Below the pieces are notes generated by a model that saw only the letters and a program-made list of their open reading frames with translations, did no database searches and was not told the DNA's origin. The position numbers and the translations under genes were made by a program. From contig CM074698.1 of NCBI GenBank assembly GCA_037367355.1, positions 1,612,001-1,676,000 on the forward strand: a stretch of 64,000 nt of DNA, in the 5' to 3' direction. Positions 10,265 to 20,319 of the stretch are shown piece after piece; the first letter of the stretch is position 1; each line of letters begins with the position of its first letter. This DNA is from Neoscytalidium dimidiatum. Lineage: Eukaryota; Ascomycota; Dothideomycetes; Botryosphaeriales; Botryosphaeriaceae.

Positions 10265-12034
10265 CTAGCACCCGACGCCGACTGACTCCAGCGCGAAGCC
10301 AGCGTTAAGCATTTGGAGGTCCCTTCTATTAATTACACCACGACCATCAAAAAGCCACTTTGGCGTTTGCATCGAGCCAGCGATGCGACGGTAGTCCAAA
10401 GGCTTGGGCATACCAGGTTTCTGGGGTGCACTTGAGGACAACGAGCTCTGAATGCAATCCGTGCAATCATCTGGACAGGGGAGATCAGGCCGAAGGCCAT
10501 GATTGACAGCCGCACGCACAAGCTGTGGTGCGACCGTTTTGAGGCCTCCAGCAATCTGTTTCTTCTGCGTTCCAAGGCGGAACTGAGCCCACTCAGTGAC
10601 AATGACCAGTGCATCTGCCCCAGCGCACGCCACATATGGGTCGTTGTAGGGGACGAGGCAGTCAGCCTCGCGACCGAATATTGCCCGGAGCTCTTGTGTG
10701 ATATCCAATGTGTTGCATCCTGGATCGTATATGGAGATTTCCTTGGGGGCCTCGGGGAGCAGCTTGCGAATGATCTCGACGGCCGGAGATTCCCTTGTAT
10801 CGTTTGTGTTTGGCTTGAAGGCGTAACCAAAGATGGCGATCTTCTTCCTGCGGAGAGAGCCGTTGAGGCGCTTGATGATGCGCTCAGCGAAGCGAGCCTG
10901 TTGCCATTCGTTCATCTTCAGTACCTGCTCCCAGTATGCGGCAACTTCCGGGAGGTGCAAAGCTTCTGCGATGTAAATCAAGTTCGAAATATCCTTTTTA
11001 AAGCAGGAGCCGCCAAAACCAACCCCAGCTCCTAGGAACTGCGAACCAACCCGCTGATCCATTCCCACAACTCGGGCGATCTCGAACACATCCGCCCCGG
11101 TCGCCTCGCATACAGCTGAAATGGAGTTCATAGACGAGATACGTTGAGCAAGCATTGCATTCGCAGTGAGTTTTGTGAGCTCCGAGCTGTAAAGCGTTGT
11201 GGTGCAGATCCTCTCGCGAGGAACCCATGCTTCGTAAACGCTCGACAGGAGCTCAGCGGCTGCGGAACCCGAAACGGTAGGTGACGATCCAATAAGAACT
11301 CGATCTGGGTTCATGAGATCAGAGACAGCTGTGCCCTCAGCGAGGAATTCTGGGTTAGACAAAACCTCGAAATGCTCCTGGGGACGATGCAGGGCAAGTG
11401 TCCTGCGGACTACATCCGCAGTCCGGACGGGCACTGTGCTCTTCTCAACAATGACAGCTCCAGGCTTTGCCGCAAGAGCAATAGAGCGGGTAGCCGCTTC
11501 CAGAGAGCTCAGATCAGCCGCTTTGCCAGCTCCATGACCACGCTCCTTGGTTGGTGTGTTCACAGCTAGGAATATGATGTCGGCAGACGAGATGTGCTCG
11601 AGGACGTCGGTAGAAAATGCAAGGTTCGGCTTCCTCTCCTCCCTGTCCGCAGCCTCTTCGCAGCCATCTCTCACGACACGTACGATATCTTGAAGGCCGG
11701 GCTCGCGAACTGGAAGATGTGCCGAGTTCCACCTCCTGATCTTTTTCGCATCGAGGTCGACAACATTAACCTGGATGTGCCGGTTATGGTACGCGATGAC
11801 GGCAGCTGTCGGTCCACCGACGAATCCCGCACCAACACAGCAGATGTTGAGAACAGAGCTTCCGGTCTGTGCTATAGTGACTGCCACTTGCTGCTTCTTG
11901 TGTGGGACGACCATAGGGATGCGCATGTCGGGATCGAGAGGAGTTATTGGCGTGGAAGCACACGTGGGGGACGAACAAGAGCTTCCACTGGCAGAGGAGA
12001 GGTAATACGAATCTAGAGTTGGCGAAGAACTCAT
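10265..12034 (-). CDS. ugd: UDP-glucose 6-dehydrogenase
   Basis: A single-exon gene of 589 residues from ATG 12034; the frame extends 26 codons further only to a GTG, so 12034 is preferred. It oxidises UDP-glucose to UDP-glucuronate with two NAD+ in the cytosol. Visible signatures, in order: Rossmann motif CVGAGFVGGPTA (~residue 68), NTPTKERG, EKSTVPVRTAD, the substrate loop NPEFLAEGTAVSDLMNPDRV, the catalytic-cysteine motif GFGGSCFKKD, and FKPNTNDTRESPA in the C-terminal UDP-binding domain. A Ser-rich N-terminal extension and a Cys/Pro/Ser-rich C-terminal tail go beyond the usual core. UDP-glucuronate feeds xylose- or glucuronate-containing glycans. The gene is transcribed away from a GT2 polysaccharide synthase across 1.75 kb, suggesting that the pair supplies and uses a nucleotide sugar for one polymer. 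Enzyme identity is near certain; the link is inference. Confidence 0.96.
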   Translation of the reverse strand: MSSSPTLDSYYLSSASGSSCSSPTCASTPITPLDPDMRIPMVVPHKKQQVAVTIAQTGSSVLNICCVGAGFVGGPTAAVIAYHNRHIQVNVVDLDAKKIRRWNSAHLPVREPGLQDIVRVVRDGCEEAADREERKPNLAFSTDVLEHISSADIIFLAVNTPTKERGHGAGKAADLSSLEAATRSIALAAKPGAVIVEKSTVPVRTADVVRRTLALHRPQEHFEVLSNPEFLAEGTAVSDLMNPDRVLIGSSPTVSGSAAAELLSSVYEAWVPRERICTTTLYSSELTKLTANAMLAQRISSMNSISAVCEATGADVFEIARVVGMDQRVGSQFLGAGVGFGGSCFKKDISNLIYIAEALHLPEVAAYWEQVLKMNEWQQARFAERIIKRLNGSLRRKKIAIFGYAFKPNTNDTRESPAVEIIRKLLPEAPKEISIYDPGCNTLDITQELRAIFGREADCLVPYNDPYVACAGADALVIVTEWAQFRLGTQKKQIAGGLKTVAPQLVRAAVNHGLRPDLPCPDDCTDCIQSSLSSSAPQKPGMPKPLDYRRIAGSMQTPKWLFDGRGVINRRDLQMLNAGFALESVGVGC

Positions 12035-13180
12035 GATTGGCAGGAATTTATCCTCGGCTGAAGACGTTGTGGAAAGCGAACGACCGGATATTGGATGACG
12101 GACAAGGCACACTGATACTACTCATCGAAGGGATGGGAGCGCTTCTTATGGTCAGTCAATTACTTCATAAATCTTTCAGCAGAGTCTTGCCGATGTACAT
12201 TGGACGATGCAATGAATGTTCCCGAATCCCGAGCTTGAACCAAAGTCCAGTGGCTCCATGCTTGCGTGAATGGCAAATTCATCTCCCGCGTCCACCAGAT
12301 CTTCCAACGTCAGTGATTTGCAGCTACCTGATAAGCGGATCAATACTACATCAATTTTATTCATTGGTTCCTTCGAGATCTCGGCTATTCTCTCCACTAA
12401 GCCAACTTCAACTATGCCGTCTTCTCTGGATCGTCTTCTCGGGATCCACTGCCGGGTATCATGGACCACGTTCTCACCATTGAAGATGACTGGTTTGGAG
12501 AAAGTCTTGGAAATATGACATGGAGAACGGAATCAATATTTCGTCTCCACCCGGCTACATTAATGTTGTAGAGAATATCATAAGTTGTCCATAGCTAGGT
12601 TGCCACCAGTCATTGCGAACGCTGGAAAGGCGCCATGACGTGAGTTGCGGAATACCCGATGGATTCGTATTCGGCTTAGGTCCTGGCTTCGGCATAAATA
12701 TAGGCTAGGTATCTAAATTTCAAATGCACCAATAGGAATGAATCTGGCTTAAGGGGTAAGCTTTTGAGCAGTGGGGCCGAGTCGGGCCGCTTCGCTAAGC
12801 GTAGTTCTTTACATCGGGACCCCCCATTCAACGACTGAGTTCGGCATTCGCAACGTGGGCTGGACCCGCGTAAGGCCAATCGCACAGATGCTTTGATTTT
12901 TCAGGGCTGAGCTCATAAGCGAGCATGCTGTCGGGTAATCCCTCGGATTTGACACAGTCGAAAGCCCGCACATAACGCCCAAGCAGGAGAATGGTGTGAG
13001 AACGGAACTGAATAGGACGTGAAAGTAAAGCGTACCATAGCTGAGTTTGACCAGCGGTTACTGTGTTCTGACAATCAAAATATCTTCCTGTCGAAACTGC
13101 CTCTTCTTTGAACCCGCAAACCAGCTAAGCTTTTTTTTTTTTTCTGTTCAAGCTGTTATGGAAGCACGACACGCCAGCAT

Positions 13181-13221
13181 GCCGAAATAGGCAAAAGGAC
13201 GATGTGTGGCGCTATTTCGGC
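13181..13221. repeat. Inverted repeat GCCGAAATAG / CTATTTCGGC
   Basis: Two exact 10-nt arms (13181-13190 and 13212-13221) are separated by 21 nt. The right arm overlaps the 16-bp palindrome at 13215-13230. Together they place four CGG/CCG-containing half-sites within 50 bp, a plausible operator for a dimeric zinc-cluster regulator, or a small cruciform. Confidence 0.6.
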
Positions 13222-13230
13222 TAGCCGAAA
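13215..13230. promoter_or_regulatory. Perfect palindrome TTTCGGCTAGCCGAAA
   Basis: A 16-bp exact palindrome containing CGG-N4-CCG sits 559 bp upstream of the GT2 start codon and about 1.2 kb upstream of UGD. Symmetric CGG..CCG sites are typical zinc-cluster binding sites. The binding protein is unknown. Confidence 0.5.
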
Positions 13231-13788
13231 GTACCATAGAGCTCACCTGGAGCGCTCCAAGCGTAGCAAATATATCCATGGCCCGCTATACCAGGATCTC
13301 AGGATTTAGTGACTTATCAGATCATATGACGAGCAGTCAATTTGCCCACTGGTGACGAAATCGTAACTCCCGGATAGCCAAGATGATCCGAGTTGGAAAA
13401 AGAGGCGCAATATTGGGTGGAGTCGAGACTTACTCCTCCCTGAGCCGCAGAAATTTCGGCTACATGGTAGTTGGATAGAATGAACGGTCAATACGCCGGA
13501 ACGATGGTAGGGGAGAGTGACCCCATTTTGAAGAATGAGAAAGAAAGACGAACTAAAATTTCTGCTTGGCTCTTATTTTCTCAAGTTTGTCGGGCCAACT
13601 TTATAATGAAAAGCTGAAGGGTCACTTTCCTTCGAGATCTTCAAGACCAACAGCGCGAGTGACAAGACGGACACAGTTTCAGCTATATACGGGAGGCATC
13701 TTTGACTCCTTCGTCGATAAACTCACCACAGTGAAAGGTATTGATATGTGTCCTGATTACTCTCTTCTGTTTTGCTAAGCTATCTCAG

Positions 13789-15819
13789 ATGGCCCTCCAA
13801 GCGTCCGGCACTACCCTTGACTTGGTTATCCCTGAAAAATGCCTGGAAGCTGTAGTTCAGAGGACGTCTATCAAGCCTCAGCGCCTTGACTCTTTACCTG
13901 TTTCACCAGACATCTCAAGCGAGAATTCGGAGATCAGTAGCTCCGTTCATGCTTCAGATTCATCCAGTGAAATTGAAAGAGAGCCTGAGCTATCCCTTGA
14001 AGGCACGGCTGAGGAAGAAATTCCACAGCTCACTCAGCCCGTGGCCGTACGTAATAGTATCCGTAAAAATAAATCTGTTGCTGATCAGAAGTAGCGGCCA
14101 CAGCCACCATTACCTGAAGAAAATCCTGCGTCTGCCTGTTCGGAACCTTCAGGCTCTGATCTCGACATCAGTCGTGCCGGGCAAATGACCACTGTCACCT
14201 CAGAGATAGGAGCGAGCCATCAAGACCCTCGAAAGACATCTCACGGTGTATGGGCACACACCAAGGAGAAATTTTTTGCTACATATGCGCCACGCGAAGA
14301 GCCACCGCTCGTCCTTCCTTACTGCCCTACAGAAACCGAAAAGTATTCATATCTGAAAACAAACCGAGTCCCTCTATATGCGATTGGGTGCTTGTCTTTC
14401 TTGAGCCTCTCTGCTGGCATGTGGCTTTTCGTCCTGGCATCGGTTTACTTTGCTTGGTTCGGAGTCTTCGCATTCCTGCTCCAGCTCTACCTCTTCATAT
14501 CCTATCTGGTTGGAATCGTTGGTAGAGATTGGGATTTCGAGAAACATAAGAGGCTTCTCCAGGACTACCCAATCACAGAAGCTAATGCACCGTCGGTCGA
14601 CATCTACCTGCCCTGTTGCAAAGAACCCTTGGAGATCTTGGAAAATACCTACAAGCATATTCGAGCCTTGGAGTATCCGAAGGACAAGCTACGTGTTTAC
14701 GTTCTAGACGATGGTGCCATGGAGTCAGTCGAGAATCTCGCACAGCAATATGGCTTCACCTACATGGTTCGTGACGACCGGCCCAGACTGAAAAAAGCCG
14801 GTAACCTTCGGTGGGCATTTTCGCGAACGGAGGGTGATTTTTTCGTCATCTTTGATGCCGACTTCTGTCCACGCCCGGATTTCGTGCTCGAGCTACTGCC
14901 ACACCACCTGTGCAATCCGAAGAGTGCGGTCGTCCAGTCTCCTCAGTTTTTCAGGACCTTGCCGGAGCAAACATGGGTCGAACAAGGCGCTGGCGCCTGC
15001 CAGGAACTATTCTACCGCGTTGTCCAGGTGAACCGCAACCGCTGGGGTGCATCTATCTGTGTTGGCAGCAATGCCATCTATCGACGAGAGGCGCTAGCTG
15101 AAGTGGGCGGTACTGCCGAGATCGGATATTCCGAGGACGTTCACACCGGCTTCGGCGCTGTTGACCGTGGATGGACTGTGGAATATGTACCGCTCTGCCT
15201 TGCCGCAGGTGTTTGTCCAGACAGCCCTCGCGCTTTCTTCTCCCAGCAAATGCGCTGGTGCATGGGATCAACAACTCTACTTACAAACCCAGAGTTCTGG
15301 AGGTCCAGGCTTTCTCTCATCCAGAAAGTTTGCTACCTCTCAGGCATGATGTACTACTCTGCCTTGTCATTAAGTATTTTCATCAATCCGTTGCCAGGAA
15401 TGCTGCTTCTCTGGGTCCGGCCCGAGTTCTTCAGGTTCTACAATCTCGCGTTTGCTATTCCTAGCATACTGTACGGCATTATCTGTCTTCGATTCTGGGC
15501 CAAAGCGTCTTATGGCCTCAATGTGCAATACGTCATGGTCATCCAACAATATGCGTATCTTAACGCGATCAAAGATCGGCTCTTTGGGAACGGGTTGGCT
15601 TGGGCGCCCTCAGGAGATGCGAAGGCACATAAAAACCACAAGTACCGGAATATGCGTATTCTGGCTTGGGGCTGGCTCATTTCATGGGAGGCTGCATTGA
15701 TAGCAGCCATCGTCTACCGAATTCTCCTTGGTCTCCACTGGTGGAACATTGTTCCCATCTTAGTGTTGAACGTGTTCAACTTCTGGATAGCCCATCGCTT
15801 TTTGCTTTGTAAGGCATGA
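13789..15819 (+). CDS. Membrane GT2 polysaccharide synthase (cellulose/hyaluronan-synthase-like)
   Basis: Proposed exons are 13789-14046 and 14095-15819 (660 residues). Without splicing the frame is broken only by TAG at 14092-14094. A 48-nt GTACGT..AAGTAG intron with a CTGAT branch-like site removes it in frame, adding 132 residues before the ATG at 14185. The Ser/Glu-rich N-tail is followed by two membrane helices, a cytosolic GT-A domain and about four C-terminal helices. Catalytic marks: VLDDG, the DxD in FDADFCPRPD, VGSNAIYRR, the acceptor/TED-like SEDVHTG and the processive-synthase QxxRW as QQMRW. KKAGNLRWAF also resembles BcsA. It should polymerise a UDP-sugar at the plasma membrane. 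Product candidates are beta-glucan (cellulose or mixed linkage) or a GlcA-containing polymer given the adjacent UGD. The start at 14185 remains possible if the intron is not real. Confidence 0.92.
14047..14094 (+). other. Predicted 48-nt in-frame intron of the GT2 synthase
   Basis: The interval starts GTACGT, ends AAGTAG and has CTGAT upstream of the 3' site. Its length is divisible by three and it contains the only stop between the ORF from 13789 and the one from 14185. Retention would truncate the protein after about 100 residues. Confidence 0.6.
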
Positions 15820-16392
15820 GCTTTGGAACTCACATGATTTGGGGCGTTATTTCTTTTTGATTTGTGTGTAATTACCGGGTATTATGTACTCTTCCTCTTG
15901 CTACTGTATAAAGCGTCCTGCTTTCAGCATAGTTAAAAGGGACGTACCTTAGCACGCCCACGCAATTACCTGCCACCAAATTCGAGTTTTAGTCAAAAAG
16001 AAAACAGGGAATTCCGGGAGTAACGATCGGAGATGAAATGACGAGCACTTATCACATATCAATGGTCAAGTGGTAGGCGTGATCGAGGCTATCCAACCGC
16101 CCCGTTGTTCGTGAGCTCGGTACCAGAAGGCCGGAACTAAGGATGTAATTGCAAACGAGAGAGACTAGCCACCCGCTTCAGCCTCCCAAAATGAGGAATC
16201 AATATTGGAAAAACTCTCATAGAAAAACCTCCAACGCAAAATGCGTACGCATTGGGCGGAAGATCTTATTTAGAGGGATCTCTGAAAGCTTAAAGAAGGC
16301 CAAGGCACTTCAATTCCCCGTCCCCCAAACGTTCTATCAATGTGGTCAGATGCGACCATTTCCCCTAACGGCAGCGAGCAGGCGGATATCAC
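15820..16392. other. Intergenic, GT2 3' region
   Basis: No supported gene. It should carry the GT2 terminator. A short frame from ATG 16340 (about 24 codons to a TAG) could be a first exon of the ORF that follows, but no credible splice pair joins them. Confidence 0.4.
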
Positions 16393-17328
16393 GTGGCACA
16401 GAGAGAAGGCGTAGCAGCACTGGAAGGTCGCTACGATACCCGAGAAGACGCGCGGTCATTTGAAGTCTGGGTACGAGACTACCTGCTCGAGATGGCATCG
16501 ACGTGGACGCGCTGCTGGAACCTCCCCGACGTCATGTTGACCTTGGACGGCAGCCATATCTTGGTGAAGAAAGAACGGAGACACGATTCACACCTATCAA
16601 GCCCGGTGGGAGAGGGAGGTGCGTTGAGACTGGTTCTTCCGCTCCCGGAATTCTCTGGGCCGAGTCTTGACGTATTCACTAAACCAACGACTCCCTGCTG
16701 TGATGGGTCCTACGGATATGGACGAGCGGATTGGACCAGCGCCCAGTCGGCAACTCACGACAATCGAAACGGGAGCACATCTCCACGTCGGCCTCGGCTG
16801 CACCTAGCATCAACCGAGAGGCAAGTCCGCCCGCGGCTAGTCCTCGAATCCCAACCATGCTGGCAACATCCGTACTGCTGCGACGGATTTCCAGGCGACG
16901 CAGAGCCTGTGCGGACGGGCGGAGAACATTCCGGTCTTCCAATAGGTCGGAAGATGCCGAGCTCGCTCAAGACCAGCCTCTGGCCTCCACAGCAGGCGTC
17001 AGCAGGGCGGTGGGGCGCGCGCTCGAGGACTTCAACACATTTCGCCGATGGATGGTGTCGGCCCGGGCACCCCGCCCCCTATCGACCAGGACACCACGTT
17101 GCCCCCACAAGCAGTGCGAATCCGACTCGCCGACCGAAGGTGCCACCCGCGCCGGCCCGCAAGCTCCCGCCGCAGCCGGTGCCGAAACCCACTGCCGCTG
17201 CAGACTCGCCGAAATACACTCGCAGAGATGAGAATGACCGACCAGCCATCCAGGCGCCGCGGCCCGTCCGGCCGCACGCGCTGTTGCGGAGCCGGATCCC
17301 AACGGCGGCCGGCGTATCGCAGCTTTAG
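16393..17328 (+). CDS. Uncharacterised coding region, exon structure unresolved
   Basis: An open frame of 311 codons with no ATG at its 5' end; the upstream exon is not identified. The first part (GRYDTREDARSFEVWVRDYL, WNLPDVMLTLDGSHILVKKE) looks genuinely coding. From about 16670 it becomes uncertain. One option is to stay in the same frame to 17328, ending in a Pro/Arg-rich tail. The other is an intron at 16672-16739 (GTATTC..GACCAG, 68 nt) that shifts to the frame ending at 17231, which contains a helix-like segment (VGRALEDFNTFRRWM). Both frames are Ser/Pro/Arg-rich in a GC-rich stretch, so choice by eye is unsafe. I recognise no domain. It could also be a decayed gene. Confidence 0.3.
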   Translation: MAQREGVAALEGRYDTREDARSFEVWVRDYLLEMASTWTRCWNLPDVMLTLDGSHILVKKERRHDSHLSSPVGEGGALRLVLPLPEFSGPSLDVFTKPTTPCCDGSYGYGRADWTSAQSATHDNRNGSTSPRRPRLHLASTERQVRPRLVLESQPCWQHPYCCDGFPGDAEPVRTGGEHSGLPIGRKMPSSLKTSLWPPQQASAGRWGARSRTSTHFADGWCRPGHPAPYRPGHHVAPTSSANPTRRPKVPPAPARKLPPQPVPKPTAAADSPKYTRRDENDRPAIQAPRPVRPHALLRSRIPTAAGVSQL

Positions 17329-18183
17329 GATGGTCAGTCAGGCGGTAAGAGTGTGCGGACCATGGTTTAGCGAGGTACTGGGCAAATGCAGAGATGGGCT
17401 GATGGCGGTCTGCTGCTCGGCATCGCCGCCCCCGGCGGATCGAGCACTGTCTGTGGGTGACGTGGCGGCGCCCTTTTCTGTTTTTTTTTTTCTGTGCTTT
17501 TTTTTTTACCCCTCTTCTCCACGAAAGCCAGTCCGCTGGGAAAAGGGCTCTTTGTACCTGGCCACTTGGTGGTACGAGTATCTGTATGTAATGACCAGAA
17601 GGACACGCGCCAATGAGAAAGTGAGAAGTGCGCCTATTATAGAGGCTTTATAGGTACCGGCACCGTGGGTACCGTCGTCGTGACGTGATTCGCTTACTTT
17701 TCGTCCGTGTGTCGCAAGCCTAAATCCGAGAATAGGCAATAGTGGCATTCGGTAACGTGTCGCGCGAGTTTCAATCGACGTTCGTGCCCCTTCGCCTCTC
17801 AGGAGAGATTTGCCCCACGCTGGAAGGGAGCCTCGTAATGGCTGCCTCATGACACACGGCGTCTCGCGTGGCTGGGGAATAAGCTCCATGCGGCTGAGTG
17901 TGGCGAGAGTGGTCTGTGGTCGCCGGGCTTCCTCCCAGTGCATACGCTCTGCCAATTCTGTCAGTAGGTTGGTAAGCAAAACTCCAGGTCAGCCGAGAGG
18001 GCTGGAAAGTGGTTGGTTTAAAATAAAAAACAAATTCTGTATGTAATTATTACTGTATAAGACAGCTCGATACGAAACTTTCGCCCTCTACGTCTGAGCG
18101 AGAAAGGTTCAGTGAAAGATTACGGCACAGTGTAGCTTCTCGTAGTTGCTATCAGAGACTCAGAATGCGGTCGCGCTATACAT
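17329..18183. other. Intergenic, no gene seen
   Basis: Contains two close poly(T) tracts (about 17481-17490 and 17499-17507), a layout seen around other gene ends in this window. Overlapping short frames on both strands are not coding-like. Confidence 0.4.
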
Positions 18184-19374
18184 ATGGGGAGTGGAGGAGA
18201 AGTTAAAAGCCAAAAATTTTCTGCTAGTTTACTTCCTCCAGGTACTAGTGTTCATCAATTGGCGTCTCTTATTTCAGGCAAAGCCCCGATGATCTACAAG
18301 AACAGTAACAGTGCCGCTTCGGCTCCCTCGCCAGACACGCAGATCAGGAATTTCACGGCTACAGACGTGCGTCAGTCATCGCACCGGTTGAGAACGTTTC
18401 GGGATCTCCAGGTTGCACGCATAGAAGTAAGCGAGAAGTTATGAAGCTTCGGAAAGTGGTGACTGACGAGAAGTGCGCAGGCTCCAGTTCAAAGTTCCAG
18501 CAGTGCGGCCAGCGCTCTGCGGCAGTCAGCGAAGCCTCTAGCTCGACAACTGATACATGACCACGAGGCAGATCGGCAAGGCCATCCGTATCCGTTCGAA
18601 CAACGGGTGCGGCACAACAGATCCAGCATACCAAATTATAGTACAGCACCACGGAGTCAAGAATGCAACGGATTGGTCACAAAGGTACACGCGGTGAGCC
18701 ACCATGGACCTCGAATTCCAGATATCGGAGAAGGCCGGAGATACAAGCGGAGAAAGGCTGCGAAGAAGCGTGAATTCTCCAATCGAAGGCGCAAGCGAGT
18801 AGCACTGGATCTGGAAACAATATACGAGGACTTTGAGCTTACACTCTCGGCCTCCGTCGTAATTCATCTGGCTCCCGAGCGTCGGAAGGCTGCCTGGGCT
18901 AACATCCGGGAATAGAAAAGCGGAAAGTGCAGCCCTGACGCGCCATCCGGGCCTCCGGAATTGTCCTCGTCTGACAGCTCGACTCAGCAGCGTGGGCCGA
19001 GACCGCCGAAGACGAGTTGCTCCTCAAGTATTGCTCAGCTGTCGGGGCGGTTACATGACACACAGAGGACAGTCGCCAGTATGCTTGTCAGCGTCAAGAC
19101 CCTGATTAGTGGGATCACCGTTGTCATCGCAGCGCTGGCAAGCAATGCCGAGGAACGCGAAGACTACCGAGCTTTGTTTGAGGCTCTTGCGCCAGCACAG
19201 GCCCGTACGGAGCGCGCATTCGAGGACACGATGGACGAGAACAAGAGGCTGGCAGCTCAGATCATCAAAGTCACGATGCATCACCACGAGCTTCAGAACG
19301 TAATCAGGGAAATGATTGGAGAGCAAAGGGCGCAGAGAGAGCTTTTGCGGCGGGTACTGCCGGCCTCTCCCTGA
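18184..19374 (+). CDS. Uncharacterised basic/coiled-coil protein, three exons
   Basis: Proposed exons are 18184-18426, 18481-18858 and 18916-19374 (359 residues; ATG 18289 is an alternative start). Intron 1 is 54 nt (GTAAGC..GCGCAG, CTGAC branch-like site). Intron 2 is 57 nt (GTAATT..AATAG with GCTAAC branch-like site) and contains the only stop that would separate the last two open stretches. Features: a basic, nuclear-localisation-like cluster (RRYKRRKAAKKREF..RRRKR), a Ser/Pro-rich linker, a hydrophobic stretch (VKTLISGITVVIAALAS) and a C-terminal helical region with many Glu/Arg/Gln (ERAFEDTMDENKRLAAQI) that looks like a coiled coil. I recognise no family. Intron 1 and the reading frame are fairly convincing; the 5' end is not. 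Confidence 0.45.
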
Positions 19375-20319
19375 TTTGAATGTATCTAAGCAACGTGACG
19401 GCCGATCGGTCGGCGTCAGCCGCAGATCAAACAGTGTAAAGCGCATTTGCTGAATCCGGGATTATGGGGGGGTTCAGTCGGGGATTCTTTTTGCACGGCA
19501 GAAAGCGATGGCGGGAAAACACGCGGCGGTGCCTTGATCATCGCTTGTCCCTCGCCATCCACCACGGACTTTCGCTTGCACACTCCCAACTCTAAGCAAC
19601 CCGTGAAATCCGAAAACTGGCCTGCGGATCGACGATCCTCTTGTCGACACAACGCTTAGGCCAGTGGGGATTTGCCGGCGAGAACCAGCCCCTCGTGAGG
19701 AATCCTCCAGGATGAGCCGTCAACGACAGCCCGACGGCTTGGTGTACTGTGGGGAGAGCAAGCTTCATCGCGACCGTCAGCTGATTGCGTACGTGGAGGA
19801 TCTCCAATACGTCTTGCGGACCGTATTGGCCATGTGTTTCCGCCAAACTCCACTGTGATCAGTAGCATCATGGTAACCACGGTAATTGGAAGATCGCAGA
19901 TCATACGAAACGCGCGATTATAGACAGATACGCAGACCAATATAACAAACACCCTGAACAAGGATAGCTTCGGGGGCCGAGTATTGGTTGTTGATAAAAG
20001 TCCGGATTAATACGGTCTCTATTGGTGCGTTTTGATCGACCCTTAGCGAGACCTCTCGCGATACACTTCTGTTTATCCCGTACGCCTTGCAACACTCAAG
20101 TTGCTATATATTCATTTCGGTCCAACTGTTACTTCCCGACCGCATTGCATCTGGCATTGGCGTGTAGACTTAACTTTATCAAGCAGCTCTTCAACTGGTC
20201 TCTTTTCCTTTCTTCGAAGTCCCTCCTTCATTATCCCGCTTCGCCCCGATCCGCTCTTTAGCCCTTAGCCGCCGCCCTTTGCCACATTTGTCCGACACCG
20301 ACGGCGCCAAAATACAACT
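19375..20319. other. Intergenic, promoter of the gene at 20320
   Basis: About 945 bp without a supported gene. The last ~250 bp before 20320 are pyrimidine-rich, as expected of a fungal leader. A further TTTGCCGG octamer occurs near 19668. Confidence 0.4.

Larger units (their letters stand above)
12035..13788. promoter_or_regulatory. Divergent intergenic region between UGD and GT2 synthase
   Basis: This 1.75 kb region has no convincing ORF. It contains TGGGGCCGA (12772-12780), shared with the P450 upstream region, a T-tract near 13131-13143, an inverted repeat (13181-13190 with 13212-13221) and an overlapping exact palindrome (13215-13230). A probable 5'-UTR intron of the GT2 gene (13738-13788, GTATTG...CTCAG with a CTAAG branch-like site) ends immediately before the GT2 start codon. 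Shared control of the two genes is inferred from layout. Confidence 0.5.

Noticed and set aside
12035..12112. 26-codon N-terminal extension of UGD
   Set aside because: It begins with GTG; the first ATG in frame is at 12034, followed by a plausible N-terminus.
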